Part shown: piece by piece, positions 1 through 7,196 of the stretch
Layout: every line of letters begins with the position of its first letter
How positions within the stretch are numbered: position 1 is the stretch's first letter
Assembly: GCA_937141995.1 (NCBI GenBank)
Contig: CAKZQX010000067.1
Coordinates: forward strand, 1-12,148
Length of the DNA stretch: 12,148 nt
Direction: 5' to 3'
Origin: an uncultured Chloroflexaceae bacterium
Lineage (GTDB): Bacteria > Chloroflexota > Chloroflexia > Chloroflexales > Chloroflexaceae
Program-made: the position numbers and the translations under genes
The notes under the pieces: model-generated
Database searches by the model: none
What the model was told of the DNA's origin: nothing
What the model saw: the letters and a program-made list of their open reading frames with translations, nothing else

Positions 1-41
1 TGTCTCAACTCACCGCGTCAGCGCCTCCACTGGTTGCGAAA

Positions 42-476
42 CTATCTCCGGCGCGGCCAGCGGCAAGTGAAGGTGCCCGGTTTGCGGCGGCGCCGCTGTT
101 GCCAGAGTGCGCGGCGGGTGGGGCCACGCTCGGCGAGTGCTGCCGTGGAGAGGGTACAGTTTGTATCAGGCAGATCTACGGCCACATCTTCCAGATCAGG
201 GGCAAACTCGATCAGGGTGTGGTGGGCCAGGGCGACCAGTTGCCCGGCGGTGTGATCAGCGGTGGCTGCCTGTGTAACCTGTAAGAGCGCCCGGCGTAGC
301 GCCCCAATTGCCGCATCCACCTCCGTGTCGGAGCGGGCGGCATCGGCGGCAATCCGGTCAGCCTGGCGGGTGGCCCACTCGATCAGCGGGCGGGCCAGGT
401 CGTCGGTCAGATCGCCGGTCAGCCCGGCGTCTTCCATAATGCGTTCGGCGGCCTGCTGCCGGCGTGCGTATGTCAC
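42..476 (-). CDS. Small helical protein of unknown function, last visible gene of the pyr operon
   Basis: I do not recognise this family. From the GTG at 476 it would be 144 residues. I chose this start because GAGGGG lies four bases upstream and the GTG begins one base after the pyrC stop, a typical operon junction. An ATG at 503, overlapping the end of pyrC, is the alternative. Residues 1-115 are rich in Ala, Asp, Arg and Leu, read as amphipathic helices, and have the GC-rich third positions of the neighbouring genes, so they are very likely coding. There is no signal peptide or membrane segment. The last 25-30 residues are abnormally rich in Arg and Trp and end in a rare AGA codon. Another frame there reads more naturally to a stop at 10-12, so a frameshift near 110-130 is possible. 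Its place after pyrC suggests co-transcription, which says little about function. Confidence 0.6.
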   Translation of the reverse strand: MTYARRQQAAERIMEDAGLTGDLTDDLARPLIEWATRQADRIAADAARSDTEVDAAIGALRRALLQVTQAATADHTAGQLVALAHHTLIEFAPDLEDVAVDLPDTNCTLSTAALAERGPTRRALWQQRRRRKPGTFTCRWPRRR

Positions 477-477
477 G

Positions 478-1983
478 TTACCCCTCACTTGTGAGAATGC
501 CATCCAGACGCGAAGCCTGGCGTGGCGAACTGACTTCCTTGCCGAAATCGTCGCGCCGAAATACGATGACTCCACCGGCCATCGTCAACATCACCTGACC
601 GCGCAGTTGCTGCCCGTGGATAGGGCTGTTCTTGCCCTTTGAGGCAAAGGTTGTCACATCGACGGTCCAGGGAATATCGGGATCAAACACAACCAGGTCA
701 GCGCGTGCGCCCGGATGCAGCGTGGATGGGGATCGTCCCAACACCTGCGCCGGTCCCTCGGTCAGTTTGGCGGCCACATTCACCAGGTCCATCTCACCCC
801 GGTGAACCAGGGTCAGCACCAGGCCCAGTGCCGTCTCCAGACCGCTGATACCACAGGCAGCAGAGCCATACTCGCACTCTTTATCAACTGTGGAGTGGGG
901 CGCATGGTCGGTGGCAATCGCATCAATTGTCCCATCGCGTAGCCCTTCGAGCAGTGCCTCGATATCCTCCTCGCCCCGCAGCGGCGGACTCACGCGAGTA
1001 CGTGTGTCGTACGGCGAGAGCAGTCGGGGATCAAGCCAGGTGCGCAGCCCCAACCCCTGATGATTCTGGGCCGATTTCTTGCCCCGGCCGCGTCGTCCGC
1101 CTTTGGCCGGCTCCGCCGAAGCCTCGCCCGTCTCAACCTCGGCCAGCGACCCCAGCACCCACTGGTCGGTCAGCGTGAGGTGATGCGGCGTAACCTCGGC
1201 CGTTACGCGGACACCGCGCCGGCGGGCATTGCGGATAAGCGCCACCCCGCCCGCCGTGCTTACATGACAGATATGCAGATGCGCCCCGGTCATCTCCGCC
1301 AGCGCAATATCGCGGGCAATCTGGGACTCCTCGGCAGCGGCGGGATAACCGGGCAGTCCTAGCCGGGTACTGACGACGCCTTCGTGCATGGCCCAGCCCG
1401 AGTTGAGCCGGGTGTCCTCGCAATGGCTCATAATCGGCACGCCCAGCATGCTGGCATAGGCCAGCGCATTGCGCATCATCACCGGATCTTGCACCGGGCT
1501 GCCATCATCGCTAAAGGCAATACAGCCCGCCTCCACCAGTTCCGCCATCTCGGTCAGTGTACCACCGGCGCGCCCAAGCGTTACCGCGCCAATCACATCC
1601 ACGCGAATATGCCCATCGCGGCGGGTGATCTGGCGTACCTGGCGCACAACGGCGGCCCGGTCGTGCGGAGGATTGGTGTTCGGCATAGCACAGATCGTCG
1701 TAAAGCCACCCCGGGCTGCCGCCAGCGTGCCGGTCGCAATCGTTTCTTTATGCTCCTCTCCGGGCTCACGCAGATGCGTATGCAGATCGGTAAAGCCGGG
1801 AGCCACCACGCACCCCCGCGCGTTAATCACCTCAACATTATCGCCGATCGCCTGCTGCTCCGGCGACATCTCAGCCAGATCAAAGATCTGGACCACTTTC
1901 CCGTCTTCAATCAGCACATCGCCCACGGTCGCCACCCGCTGGGCCGGGTCGATAATGCTGCCATGTTTAATTAAGTAACGCAT
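478..1983 (-). CDS. pyrC: Dihydroorotase (class I)
   Basis: Cyclises carbamoyl-aspartate to dihydroorotate, the third step of UMP synthesis, in the cytoplasm. The 501-residue protein has the amidohydrolase metal motif DLHTHLREPG (His68, His70), GFTTICAMPNTNP at 93-105, the class I ligand region FSDDG (Asp160), SHCED (His187), HICHVSTAGG (His240) and ATDHAPH (Asp359). The start at 1983 is preceded by GGAGAG at good spacing and gives the normal MRYLIKHGSIIDP beginning. The ATG at 2037 overlaps the pyrB stop and would add 18 residues unlike the family, with a purine run too close to it. The protein is longer than the roughly 425-440 residues usual for this class. Much of the excess is a Gly/Arg/Lys-rich insertion at about 283-318, plus a C-terminal tail of about 20 residues. 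It lies 50 bases after pyrB in the same operon. Confidence 0.96.
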   Translation of the reverse strand: MRYLIKHGSIIDPAQRVATVGDVLIEDGKVVQIFDLAEMSPEQQAIGDNVEVINARGCVVAPGFTDLHTHLREPGEEHKETIATGTLAAARGGFTTICAMPNTNPPHDRAAVVRQVRQITRRDGHIRVDVIGAVTLGRAGGTLTEMAELVEAGCIAFSDDGSPVQDPVMMRNALAYASMLGVPIMSHCEDTRLNSGWAMHEGVVSTRLGLPGYPAAAEESQIARDIALAEMTGAHLHICHVSTAGGVALIRNARRRGVRVTAEVTPHHLTLTDQWVLGSLAEVETGEASAEPAKGGRRGRGKKSAQNHQGLGLRTWLDPRLLSPYDTRTRVSPPLRGEEDIEALLEGLRDGTIDAIATDHAPHSTVDKECEYGSAACGISGLETALGLVLTLVHRGEMDLVNVAAKLTEGPAQVLGRSPSTLHPGARADLVVFDPDIPWTVDVTTFASKGKNSPIHGQQLRGQVMLTMAGGVIVFRRDDFGKEVSSPRQASRLDGILTSEG

Positions 1984-2033
1984 CCATCTCTCCAGTATAG
2001 TTACCAGTTCACAGGTAGAGGGTTTCGTCAGGA

Positions 2034-3017
2034 TCATTCCTCATGTGTCACCTGCGACGCAAGTTGATAGAGCAGCGCCATCCGCACCGCCACGCCATTG
2101 GTTACCTGCTCACCAATCACCGCGCGGGATGAGGTGACGACTTCCGGTGCGATTTCTATCCCTTCATTGATCGGGCCGGGATGCATAATCAACACATTAT
2201 CGGCCAGTTGAGCCAGGCGCTCCTCGGTCAGGGCGAAAAAGCGGCTATACTCGCGCAACGAAGGCAAAAGGCCCGCCTGCTGCCGTTCCTGCTGCAGCCG
2301 GAGGGCCATTACCACATCAGCACCATCGAGCGCTTCTTCCAGACTATAGGTGATCCGTACACGCGGCCAGGTCGCCTGCCAGAAGCGCGCTGGTCCCAGC
2401 AGCGTCGGTGGGGCACAGAGCGTTACCTGTGCATCCATTTTGGTAAACCCCCAGAGATTGGAGCGGGCCACCCGGCTGTGCAAAATATCGCCGATAATTG
2501 CAACCTTCAAATTGTCCAGATAGCCGAGTTTCTCGCGGATGGTAAAGAGGTCCAGGAGTGCCTGCGTTGGATGCGCATGCCGTCCATCCCCGGCATTGAT
2601 CACCGACCCGTGAAAATGCCGGGCGACCAGGTGGGCCGCGCCCGCCTGCGCATGCCGTATTACCAGTATATCCGCGCCCAACGCCTGCAACGTGCGCACC
2701 GTATCGATCAGCGACTCACCCTTTTCGACGCTGCTGCTGCGCGCGGCAAAGTTAATAATATTCGCCGAGAGTGAGCGCGCCGCCAGTTCAAACGAGATTC
2801 GCGTGCGGGTACTCTCCTCGTAAAACATGTTCACAACCGTTTTGCCACGCAGTGCCGGTACCTGCTTAATCTCACGCGAGAGCACCTCTTTCATACTCTC
2901 AGCCGTCTCCAGCACTGCGTCAATCTCGGCGCGGCTCACATCGTCAAGGTCAAGCAGATGCCGGCGACGCTCACCTTCCGGCATGACACTGGCTACTACA
3001 CTGGGTTGCGGTTGCAT
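2034..3017 (-). CDS. pyrB: Aspartate carbamoyltransferase catalytic subunit
   Basis: Joins carbamoyl phosphate and aspartate, the committed step of pyrimidine synthesis. The 327-residue protein has the carbamoyl-phosphate loop YEESTRTRISFE (66-77), SSSVEKGES with the Lys that reaches in from the neighbouring subunit (about 94-102), HPTQALLDLFTI (149-160) and the aspartate-side motif IMHPGPINEGIEI (277-289). The start has a strong AGGAGGAGAGG ribosome site. The N-terminus is about 15 residues longer than in compact homologues. The gene begins 15 bases after pyrR, and the pyrR stop codon lies at the edge of the pyrB ribosome site, so the two are probably translationally coupled. No pyrI-type regulatory chain is visible, which fits control by PyrR rather than allosteric control through PyrI. 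Confidence 0.97.
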   Translation of the reverse strand: MQPQPSVVASVMPEGERRRHLLDLDDVSRAEIDAVLETAESMKEVLSREIKQVPALRGKTVVNMFYEESTRTRISFELAARSLSANIINFAARSSSVEKGESLIDTVRTLQALGADILVIRHAQAGAAHLVARHFHGSVINAGDGRHAHPTQALLDLFTIREKLGYLDNLKVAIIGDILHSRVARSNLWGFTKMDAQVTLCAPPTLLGPARFWQATWPRVRITYSLEEALDGADVVMALRLQQERQQAGLLPSLREYSRFFALTEERLAQLADNVLIMHPGPINEGIEIAPEVVTSSRAVIGEQVTNGVAVRMALLYQLASQVTHEE

Positions 3018-3032
3018 CGATTCCTCTCCTCC

Positions 3033-3816
<784 letters not shown>

Positions 3817-3834
3817 GGGTTAAAGGCGATTTTC

Positions 3835-3864
3835 ATTCTAGCATGGTACGGTGGGGTATGTCAA
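3835..3864 (-). promoter_or_regulatory. Promoter of the pyr operon
   Basis: A perfect -35 TTGACA (3859-3864) and a -10 TAGAAT (3835-3840) are separated by 18 bases, and a TG sits one base before the -10. Transcription should start near 3828, giving a leader of about 250 bases before pyrR that opens with the PyrR element. Confidence 0.85.
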
Positions 3865-3869
3865 AAGCC

Positions 3870-3898
3870 TTGACTATTGGCTGACAAAGATTTACACT
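3870..3898 (+). promoter_or_regulatory. Predicted promoter of the small plus-strand gene
   Basis: TTGACT (3870-3875) and TACACT (3893-3898) are 17 bases apart. TATACT at 3898-3903 is an alternative -10, with TTGGCT (3877-3882) as a closely spaced -35. The -35 lies five bases from the -35 of the divergent pyr promoter, so two polymerases could hardly bind at once. Confidence 0.5.
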
Positions 3899-3931
3899 AT
3901 ACTCTAATACAATAAACAGAGGAGATGCTCG

Positions 3932-4168
3932 ATGAATTCCTACTCTCGTCCTTCCTGCTGGAAGAACGCCGAAGTACTAGGGAGACTCACCCTCGCTGAG
4001 ATGTTGCCGGTGGCGACGCGTCCTTCAGCGCTACGGGCACTACTACTGCTGTCTGGAGCAACCCATCCGGGTGATGCAGCACTGGCGCGCACAACTGATG
4101 CTGAACTGGCGCTGGTGCAAGAGGTGCTTGAAATGCTCCATCGCTCCGAACCGGCCAATACCGCCTGA
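3932..4168 (+). CDS. Small hypothetical protein (78 residues)
   Basis: I do not recognise the family. The ATG at 3932 has AGAGGAG seven bases upstream and a predicted promoter just before it, so expression is likely. Residues 15-70 are Leu/Ala-rich and suggest two or three helices (LGRLTLAEMLPVATRPSALR, then DAELALVQEVLEMLHRSE). There is no signal peptide and no clear metal or DNA-binding motif. Residues 1-14 look unlike the rest (Ser, Cys, Trp, Asn). In another frame, an ATG at 3925 reads MLDEFLLSSFLLEERR, a good amphipathic helix, and stops at 3999. The true N-terminus may therefore be disrupted by a one-base shift near 3970-3990. It is divergent from the pyr operon and convergent with the cyclase gene. 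Confidence 0.55.
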   Translation: MNSYSRPSCWKNAEVLGRLTLAEMLPVATRPSALRALLLLSGATHPGDAALARTTDAELALVQEVLEMLHRSEPANTA

Positions 4169-4206
4169 CGCGCCACCGGCTGTTCGGTAGACATTTTTGC
4201 TGCAAT

Positions 4207-4253
4207 GCAGCCCATGCCTGTGGAATGAGTTCTTCCACGCCGGCGTGGGCTGC
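4207..4253. terminator. Strong hairpin between convergent genes, likely bidirectional terminator
   Basis: GCAGCCCATGCC (4207-4218) pairs with GGCGTGGGCTGC (4242-4253) over 12 positions with one T-G wobble. Inside, TGTGGAA (4219-4225) pairs with TTCCACG (4233-4239) over seven positions with one wobble. It sits between the small gene ending at 4168 and the cyclase gene ending at 4310. Neither side has a long T-run, so termination may be Rho-assisted. Confidence 0.6.
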
Positions 4254-4309
4254 TTGGTATGTGTGGCTCTGCGCGGGTGCGTTACTCTGATGACGTAGTA
4301 GACTGCTCC

Positions 4310-5248
4310 TTACTCCGGCGCAACCAGGTCAATCTCGAAGAGCTTCGGCCAGAGCTTTCCCGTCACGAACAGGCGATCCGTTGCCGGGTCGTAGGCAATC
4401 CCGTTGAGCACATCAACCGGCTGCCGGCGATCCTCCGGGCTGAGGAGCCCGCTCAGGTCGATCCAGGCCGTCACCCGCCCGGTCGCCGGGTCAATCCGCG
4501 CCACCCGATCGGTCTGCCAGATGTTGGCATAGACCTCGCCCTGAATATATTCCAGTTCGTTCAGGCGAGTGACGGGGCCGGTTGCATCCGTAACTTCAAC
4601 CCGCCCAATCTCCGCAAAGGTTGCCGGGTCGCGGAAGGAGAGCGTTGCCGTGCCGTCACTCATAATCAACCGCTCGCCGTCGTGCGTCAGCCCCCAGCCC
4701 TCGGTGGGATAGGTGAACTCGCCCAGGCGCGTAAAACTTTCCCGCGCATACCGGAAGCCCACATTCGCCTGCCAGGTCAACTGGAAAATTGTATCGCCAA
4801 AGAGCGCAATCCCCTCGCCAAAATATTCCGGCTCCAGCGCAACCTGTTCCAGCACGGTACCGGTCTCCAACTCCACCCGGCGCAATGTAGACTGCCCCCG
4901 CCGCCCGGTGCCCTCGTAGAGCAGGCCATCGGCATAGACCAGTCCCTGGGTGAAGGCTGCCGGGTCGTGGGGATAGGTGTTGACGACGGTGTAGGAGTAG
5001 ACCGGCGCGGCGGGGGGCAGCGTTGCCGTGGGCATAATCTCGGATGGGGGCAGCGCCGTCGGTGGTGTAGCTGTGGGTGTGGCCGACGGCTGCGGCGCGC
5101 CCGTCCAGCCGGAACCGTTACTGATAAGCGGGATATTGACCTGATCGGCCTGGTTGCTCTGCGCCGTCAGGTAGGCCAGCGACGCGCCGGAGAGCAGGAC
5201 AATCGCAATTGCAGCGGTTATCAGGTAACGCATGAAGTGGTTGTGCAT
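4310..5248 (-). CDS. Plant-type glutaminyl-peptide cyclotransferase, exported or membrane-anchored
   Basis: Converts N-terminal glutamine of peptides to pyroglutamate. It belongs to the five-bladed beta-propeller cyclases found in plants and bacteria, not the zinc-dependent animal type. In the 312 residues: a membrane segment or uncleaved signal at about 7-28, a Thr/Pro-rich linker at about 50-82, then the catalytic propeller. Family signatures include YPHDPAAFTQGL (92-103), LLYEGTG (109-115), FGEGIAL (143-149), WGLTHDGERLIMSDGT (185-200), LNELEYIQGEVYANIW (229-244) and DVLNGIAYD (279-287). The conserved Glu residues are present. The ATG at 5248 has CGGAG eight bases upstream; an in-frame ATG five codons on is possible. 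It is a single gene with its own extended -10 promoter. The substrate is unknown, but activity should be outside the membrane. Confidence 0.9.
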   Translation of the reverse strand: MHNHFMRYLITAAIAIVLLSGASLAYLTAQSNQADQVNIPLISNGSGWTGAPQPSATPTATPPTALPPSEIMPTATLPPAAPVYSYTVVNTYPHDPAAFTQGLVYADGLLYEGTGRRGQSTLRRVELETGTVLEQVALEPEYFGEGIALFGDTIFQLTWQANVGFRYARESFTRLGEFTYPTEGWGLTHDGERLIMSDGTATLSFRDPATFAEIGRVEVTDATGPVTRLNELEYIQGEVYANIWQTDRVARIDPATGRVTAWIDLSGLLSPEDRRQPVDVLNGIAYDPATDRLFVTGKLWPKLFEIDLVAPE

Positions 5249-5260
5249 GTTTTTGCTCCG

Positions 5261-5280
5261 TATGCCGTATGCCGTATGCC
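5261..5280. repeat. Short tandem repeat, unit TATGCCG
   Basis: Nearly three copies of the seven-base unit TATGCCG lie in the 5' untranslated stretch of the cyclase gene, just before its ribosome site. The minus-strand form, TACGGCATACGG, resembles the unit of the array at 6400-6434. Confidence 0.75.
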
Positions 5281-5290
5281 TTTCAGCGGC

Positions 5291-5299
5291 AGTATACCA
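5291..5299 (-). promoter_or_regulatory. Extended -10 promoter of the cyclase gene
   Basis: The minus strand reads TGGTATACT, a TGn motif joined to TATACT, 43 bases before the ATG at 5248. No good -35 is seen, which is normal for extended -10 promoters. Confidence 0.55.
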
Positions 5300-5459
5300 T
5301 TAAGTTGAGCGTGAGGGCTATGGAGCGGATTGTTATGGTTTCGCGCACTTCGCGCGTTTTCGTGGAGTTCATGGTCCGGAGTGGCGTAATCTACACGTCC
5401 GCGTAATCCACATCTTTACTGAATTTTCATGGACACTTGGGGCGTGTGGCGTGGGGGGA
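5300..5459. other. Non-coding stretch between divergent promoters with degenerate repeats
   Basis: Between the cyclase promoter and the TIR promoter I see no gene. It holds a CGCGC/GCGCG hairpin at 5342-5356 followed by four T. It also holds a direct repeat GCGTAATC at 5383-5390 and 5400-5407, 17 bases apart, with similar flanks. The longer gap 5249-5566 also contains both promoters and both 5' untranslated regions. Confidence 0.5.
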
Positions 5460-5468
5460 TGGTATAAT
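5460..5468 (+). promoter_or_regulatory. Extended -10 promoter of the TIR gene
   Basis: TGG followed by a perfect TATAAT (5463-5468). A weak TTGGGG lies upstream with an overlong spacer. The leader to the GTG at 5567 would be about 90 bases and contains a small CCGG-AAATA-CCGG hairpin. Confidence 0.6.
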
Positions 5469-5566
5469 TTGCACAACATAACATTGCCGGAAATACCGGG
5501 GCTCAACCGCACTATTTGTGAGCTTTTGGTCGCATTCGGGGACAGTAGACTTAAGGAGTACCTAGC

Positions 5567-6316
5567 GTGACAATCAACTACGAAAACGGTCTGCAAACCC
5601 TCGAATCCTTCATCAAATCCGAAGACAGTGATGACTGGCGTGACTTTAATGCGAACAAAGAACGTCTGGCTAACAATCTCCGCCGGGAACGTCGCTTTGG
5701 CTCCACCGAAACTCTGCGCAACGAGCGCTCCGAAATCATTGATAACTTGAATCCCCTGGCATTGAAGCTCACCGGGATCAGCTTCACCGACCTGGCAATG
5801 GGCAAAACACCGCTCTACGCTGCCCCTGTGCCCGAAAAACCCACCGCTACGGAGCAACTACCCGGTGAAGCTGAACAACCTGCACCAACCCAGAACGATT
5901 TCCACTACGATGTCTTTATCAGCTATAGCAGCAAGGATGGTGCGTGGGTACAGAATGTGCTGCTTAACTACCTGGAGAAGCAGGGTCTACGGGTTTGTAT
6001 TGACTATCGTGACTTTGAAATCGGTGTGACAACGTTGGGGAATATCACAAATGCGACAAAACAGAGCCGCAAAACCCTGATCGTTATGACCCCGAACTGG
6101 CTGGAGAGCGAGTGGGCCACCTTTGAGCGATTCCTGCTCCAGACCCGCAGTCCGGCCAATCGTGAGCGGCGTTTCCTGCTGTTGCTTCAGCAAGAAACAG
6201 AAATTCCAGAGCATCTGCAGATCTTCACTTACCTTGATCTCACCGACAGACAGTTGACATTTGAGGAACAGATGCAGCGCCTCCTCAAAGCAATTCGCAC
6301 ACCTCCAACAATGTAA
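5567..6316 (+). CDS. TIR-domain protein with an N-terminal adaptor-like helical domain
   Basis: The 249-residue cytoplasmic protein starts at GTG 5567, with AAGGAG eight bases upstream. Residues 4-78 form a compact helical domain (FIKSEDSDDWRDFNANKERL, then RNERSEIIDNLNPLAL, ending LTGISFTDL). It resembles the small N-terminal adaptor domains fused to TIR, caspase-like and NTPase effectors in Chloroflexi and other multicellular bacteria. A Pro/Glu-rich linker covers 80-111. A TIR domain follows at 112-243, with box 1 YDVFISYSSKD (114-124), the DYRDFEIG loop (146-153) and SEWATFE (181-187). Glu187 there sits where the NAD-cleaving glutamate of TIR enzymes is found. Known bacterial TIR domains deplete NAD or make cyclic ADP-ribose signals in phage defence; activity here is inferred. 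Neighbours are unrelated and on the other strand, so any sensor partner is encoded elsewhere. Confidence 0.88.
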   Translation: MTINYENGLQTLESFIKSEDSDDWRDFNANKERLANNLRRERRFGSTETLRNERSEIIDNLNPLALKLTGISFTDLAMGKTPLYAAPVPEKPTATEQLPGEAEQPAPTQNDFHYDVFISYSSKDGAWVQNVLLNYLEKQGLRVCIDYRDFEIGVTTLGNITNATKQSRKTLIVMTPNWLESEWATFERFLLQTRSPANRERRFLLLLQQETEIPEHLQIFTYLDLTDRQLTFEEQMQRLLKAIRTPPTM

Positions 6317-6399
6317 CTCCAGAATGCCGAACAGCGGGAAACGTTGCCGGTCCAACCGAGCAACCATTTCTCACCGTTCAACCCAACCCCAAATGCCGG

Positions 6400-6434
6400 C
6401 CTACGGGATACAGCCTACGGGATACAGCCTACGG
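6400..6434. repeat. Tandem repeat, unit CCTACGGGATACAG
   Basis: Two perfect 14-base copies (6400-6413, 6414-6427) and a decayed third (6428 onward). The third copy contains the stop codon of the minus-strand VCBS-like gene. The rest of the gap from 6317 shows no gene or clear terminator. Confidence 0.8.
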
Positions 6435-6944
6435 AATGAAGAAATCATCCCACATTTCAGGATCGCCGAATTTCCCCGCCTCAGCCAGAGCTACATAGAC
6501 ATCGCCTTCTGCATCGTCGTCATCGTCGTTCTGGCTGCTGCGCACAAAGGCAATCACATCATCGGCGCCGTCGCCGTTGCAGTTGCCTACGACGAACACC
6601 TCTTCCTCGACGCAGAAGTACTCGGCCCACTGCTTGCCGGTGCCGACAAATGTACTGCCGGTAGACAGAGCCACGTAGACATCACCTCCCTGATCGGCAT
6701 TACTACTGCGTACAAACCGGATAATGTCGTCCCGGCCGTCTTCGTCGAAGTCTCCTACGCCGCAGATCTCACCGTCGATACAGAAAAACTCTTCCCAGAG
6801 ACGTGACTCTCCGGCGTTGAAGCTGTCGGCCCAGGCAATCGGTACCTGGGTCGGGATGCGGCTGATCAGAAATGCCGGCCCTATGACAGCCAGTATCCAG
6901 AAGCGTATCCGGCTGCGTTGACATTGATTGTTGTGTAAAGCCAT
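6429..6944 (-). CDS. Exported protein with two VCBS/FG-GAP-like calcium-loop repeats
   Basis: 171 residues from an ATG with a near-perfect GGAGGTAACGT ribosome site. Residues 13-39 form a signal peptide or anchor (RIRFWILAVIGPAFLI, then a possible AWA cleavage site near 39). Two repeats follow: 49-103 and 105-162. Each runs W-x-E-F/Y-F-C, then VGDFDEDGRDDIIRFVR or VGNCNGDGADDVIAFVR, then GDVYVAL. The D-x-D-x-D-G type loops (Asp66, Asp68, Asp70-like positions; the second repeat has Asn in places) are expected to bind calcium. The protein ends MWDDFFIP, which matches the first strand of a third repeat and may be the closing strand. Related longer proteins have many such repeats in a beta-propeller. 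Two are too few for one chain, so it may oligomerise. Its job is unknown; it acts outside the cytoplasm. It is a single gene, divergent from guaB. Confidence 0.8.
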   Translation of the reverse strand: MALHNNQCQRSRIRFWILAVIGPAFLISRIPTQVPIAWADSFNAGESRLWEEFFCIDGEICGVGDFDEDGRDDIIRFVRSSNADQGGDVYVALSTGSTFVGTGKQWAEYFCVEEEVFVVGNCNGDGADDVIAFVRSSQNDDDDDAEGDVYVALAEAGKFGDPEMWDDFFIP

Positions 6945-6982
6945 ACGTTACCTCCATTTTGCAAACCACAGGCATATCCGCC

Positions 6983-7010
6983 TGATAGCTACTGTCGGTA
7001 GCAATTATCA
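6983..7010. repeat. Imperfect inverted repeat in the divergent VCBS/guaB interval
   Basis: TGATA-GCTAC (6983-6992), a loop TGTCG, then GTAGC-AAT-TATCA (6998-7010) give ten pairs with a three-base bulge. It could be an operator or an RNA hairpin in the leader of the minus-strand gene. Nothing else decides between them. Confidence 0.35.
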
Positions 7011-7143
7011 GAGCGTGCCTGGTTAAGATAAGGTTTACATTTGGTATAGGAGAAGACGTTCAAGGAGTAAGTGGCGTTGCAGCGTGTCAGCCCGGCGCAC
7101 GCAATGGAGAATATAGCGGCTATGTGAATTAATACGCCGCGTG

Positions 7144-7151
7144 TGCTAGGA
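7144..7151 (+). promoter_or_regulatory. Possible extended -10 promoter of the IMP dehydrogenase family gene
   Basis: TGCTAGGAT, a TGn plus TAGGAT, lies 46-53 bases before the ATG at 7197. Only a poor -35 is seen. A second candidate, TGGTATAGG, lies at 7042-7050. Confidence 0.35.
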
Positions 7152-7196
7152 TTCAGTTGTAACGTTTTGTCGAAAGCCGTAAGAAGGATTGCTTGT

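Noticed and set aside
1060..1974. Long plus-strand open frames opposite pyrC
   Set aside because: They are antisense to a well-conserved gene and are a by-product of its GC-rich codon use.
2037..2037. ATG overlapping the pyrB stop as the pyrC start
   Set aside because: It adds 18 residues unlike other dihydroorotases and its purine run abuts the ATG. The ATG at 1983 has GGAGAG at normal spacing and the usual N-terminus.
4259..5308. Long plus-strand open frame (349 codons) opposite the glutaminyl cyclase gene
   Set aside because: The minus strand encodes clear family motifs. The plus frame is Arg/Gly/Cys-rich without domains.
5342..5360. CGCGC hairpin followed by TTTT resembling a terminator
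   Set aside because: No plus-strand gene ends upstream of it and the stem is only five pairs.
7071..7127. Possible 18-codon leader ORF (GTG 7071) upstream of guaB
   Set aside because: AAGGAG is present but only three bases from the GTG. The peptide has no feature and no hairpin is tied to it, so it is too weak to call.
7143..7196. Longer guaB start at 7143
   Set aside because: The added residues do not resemble the family, and the predicted -10 would fall inside the frame. ATG 7197 has AAGGA at good distance.
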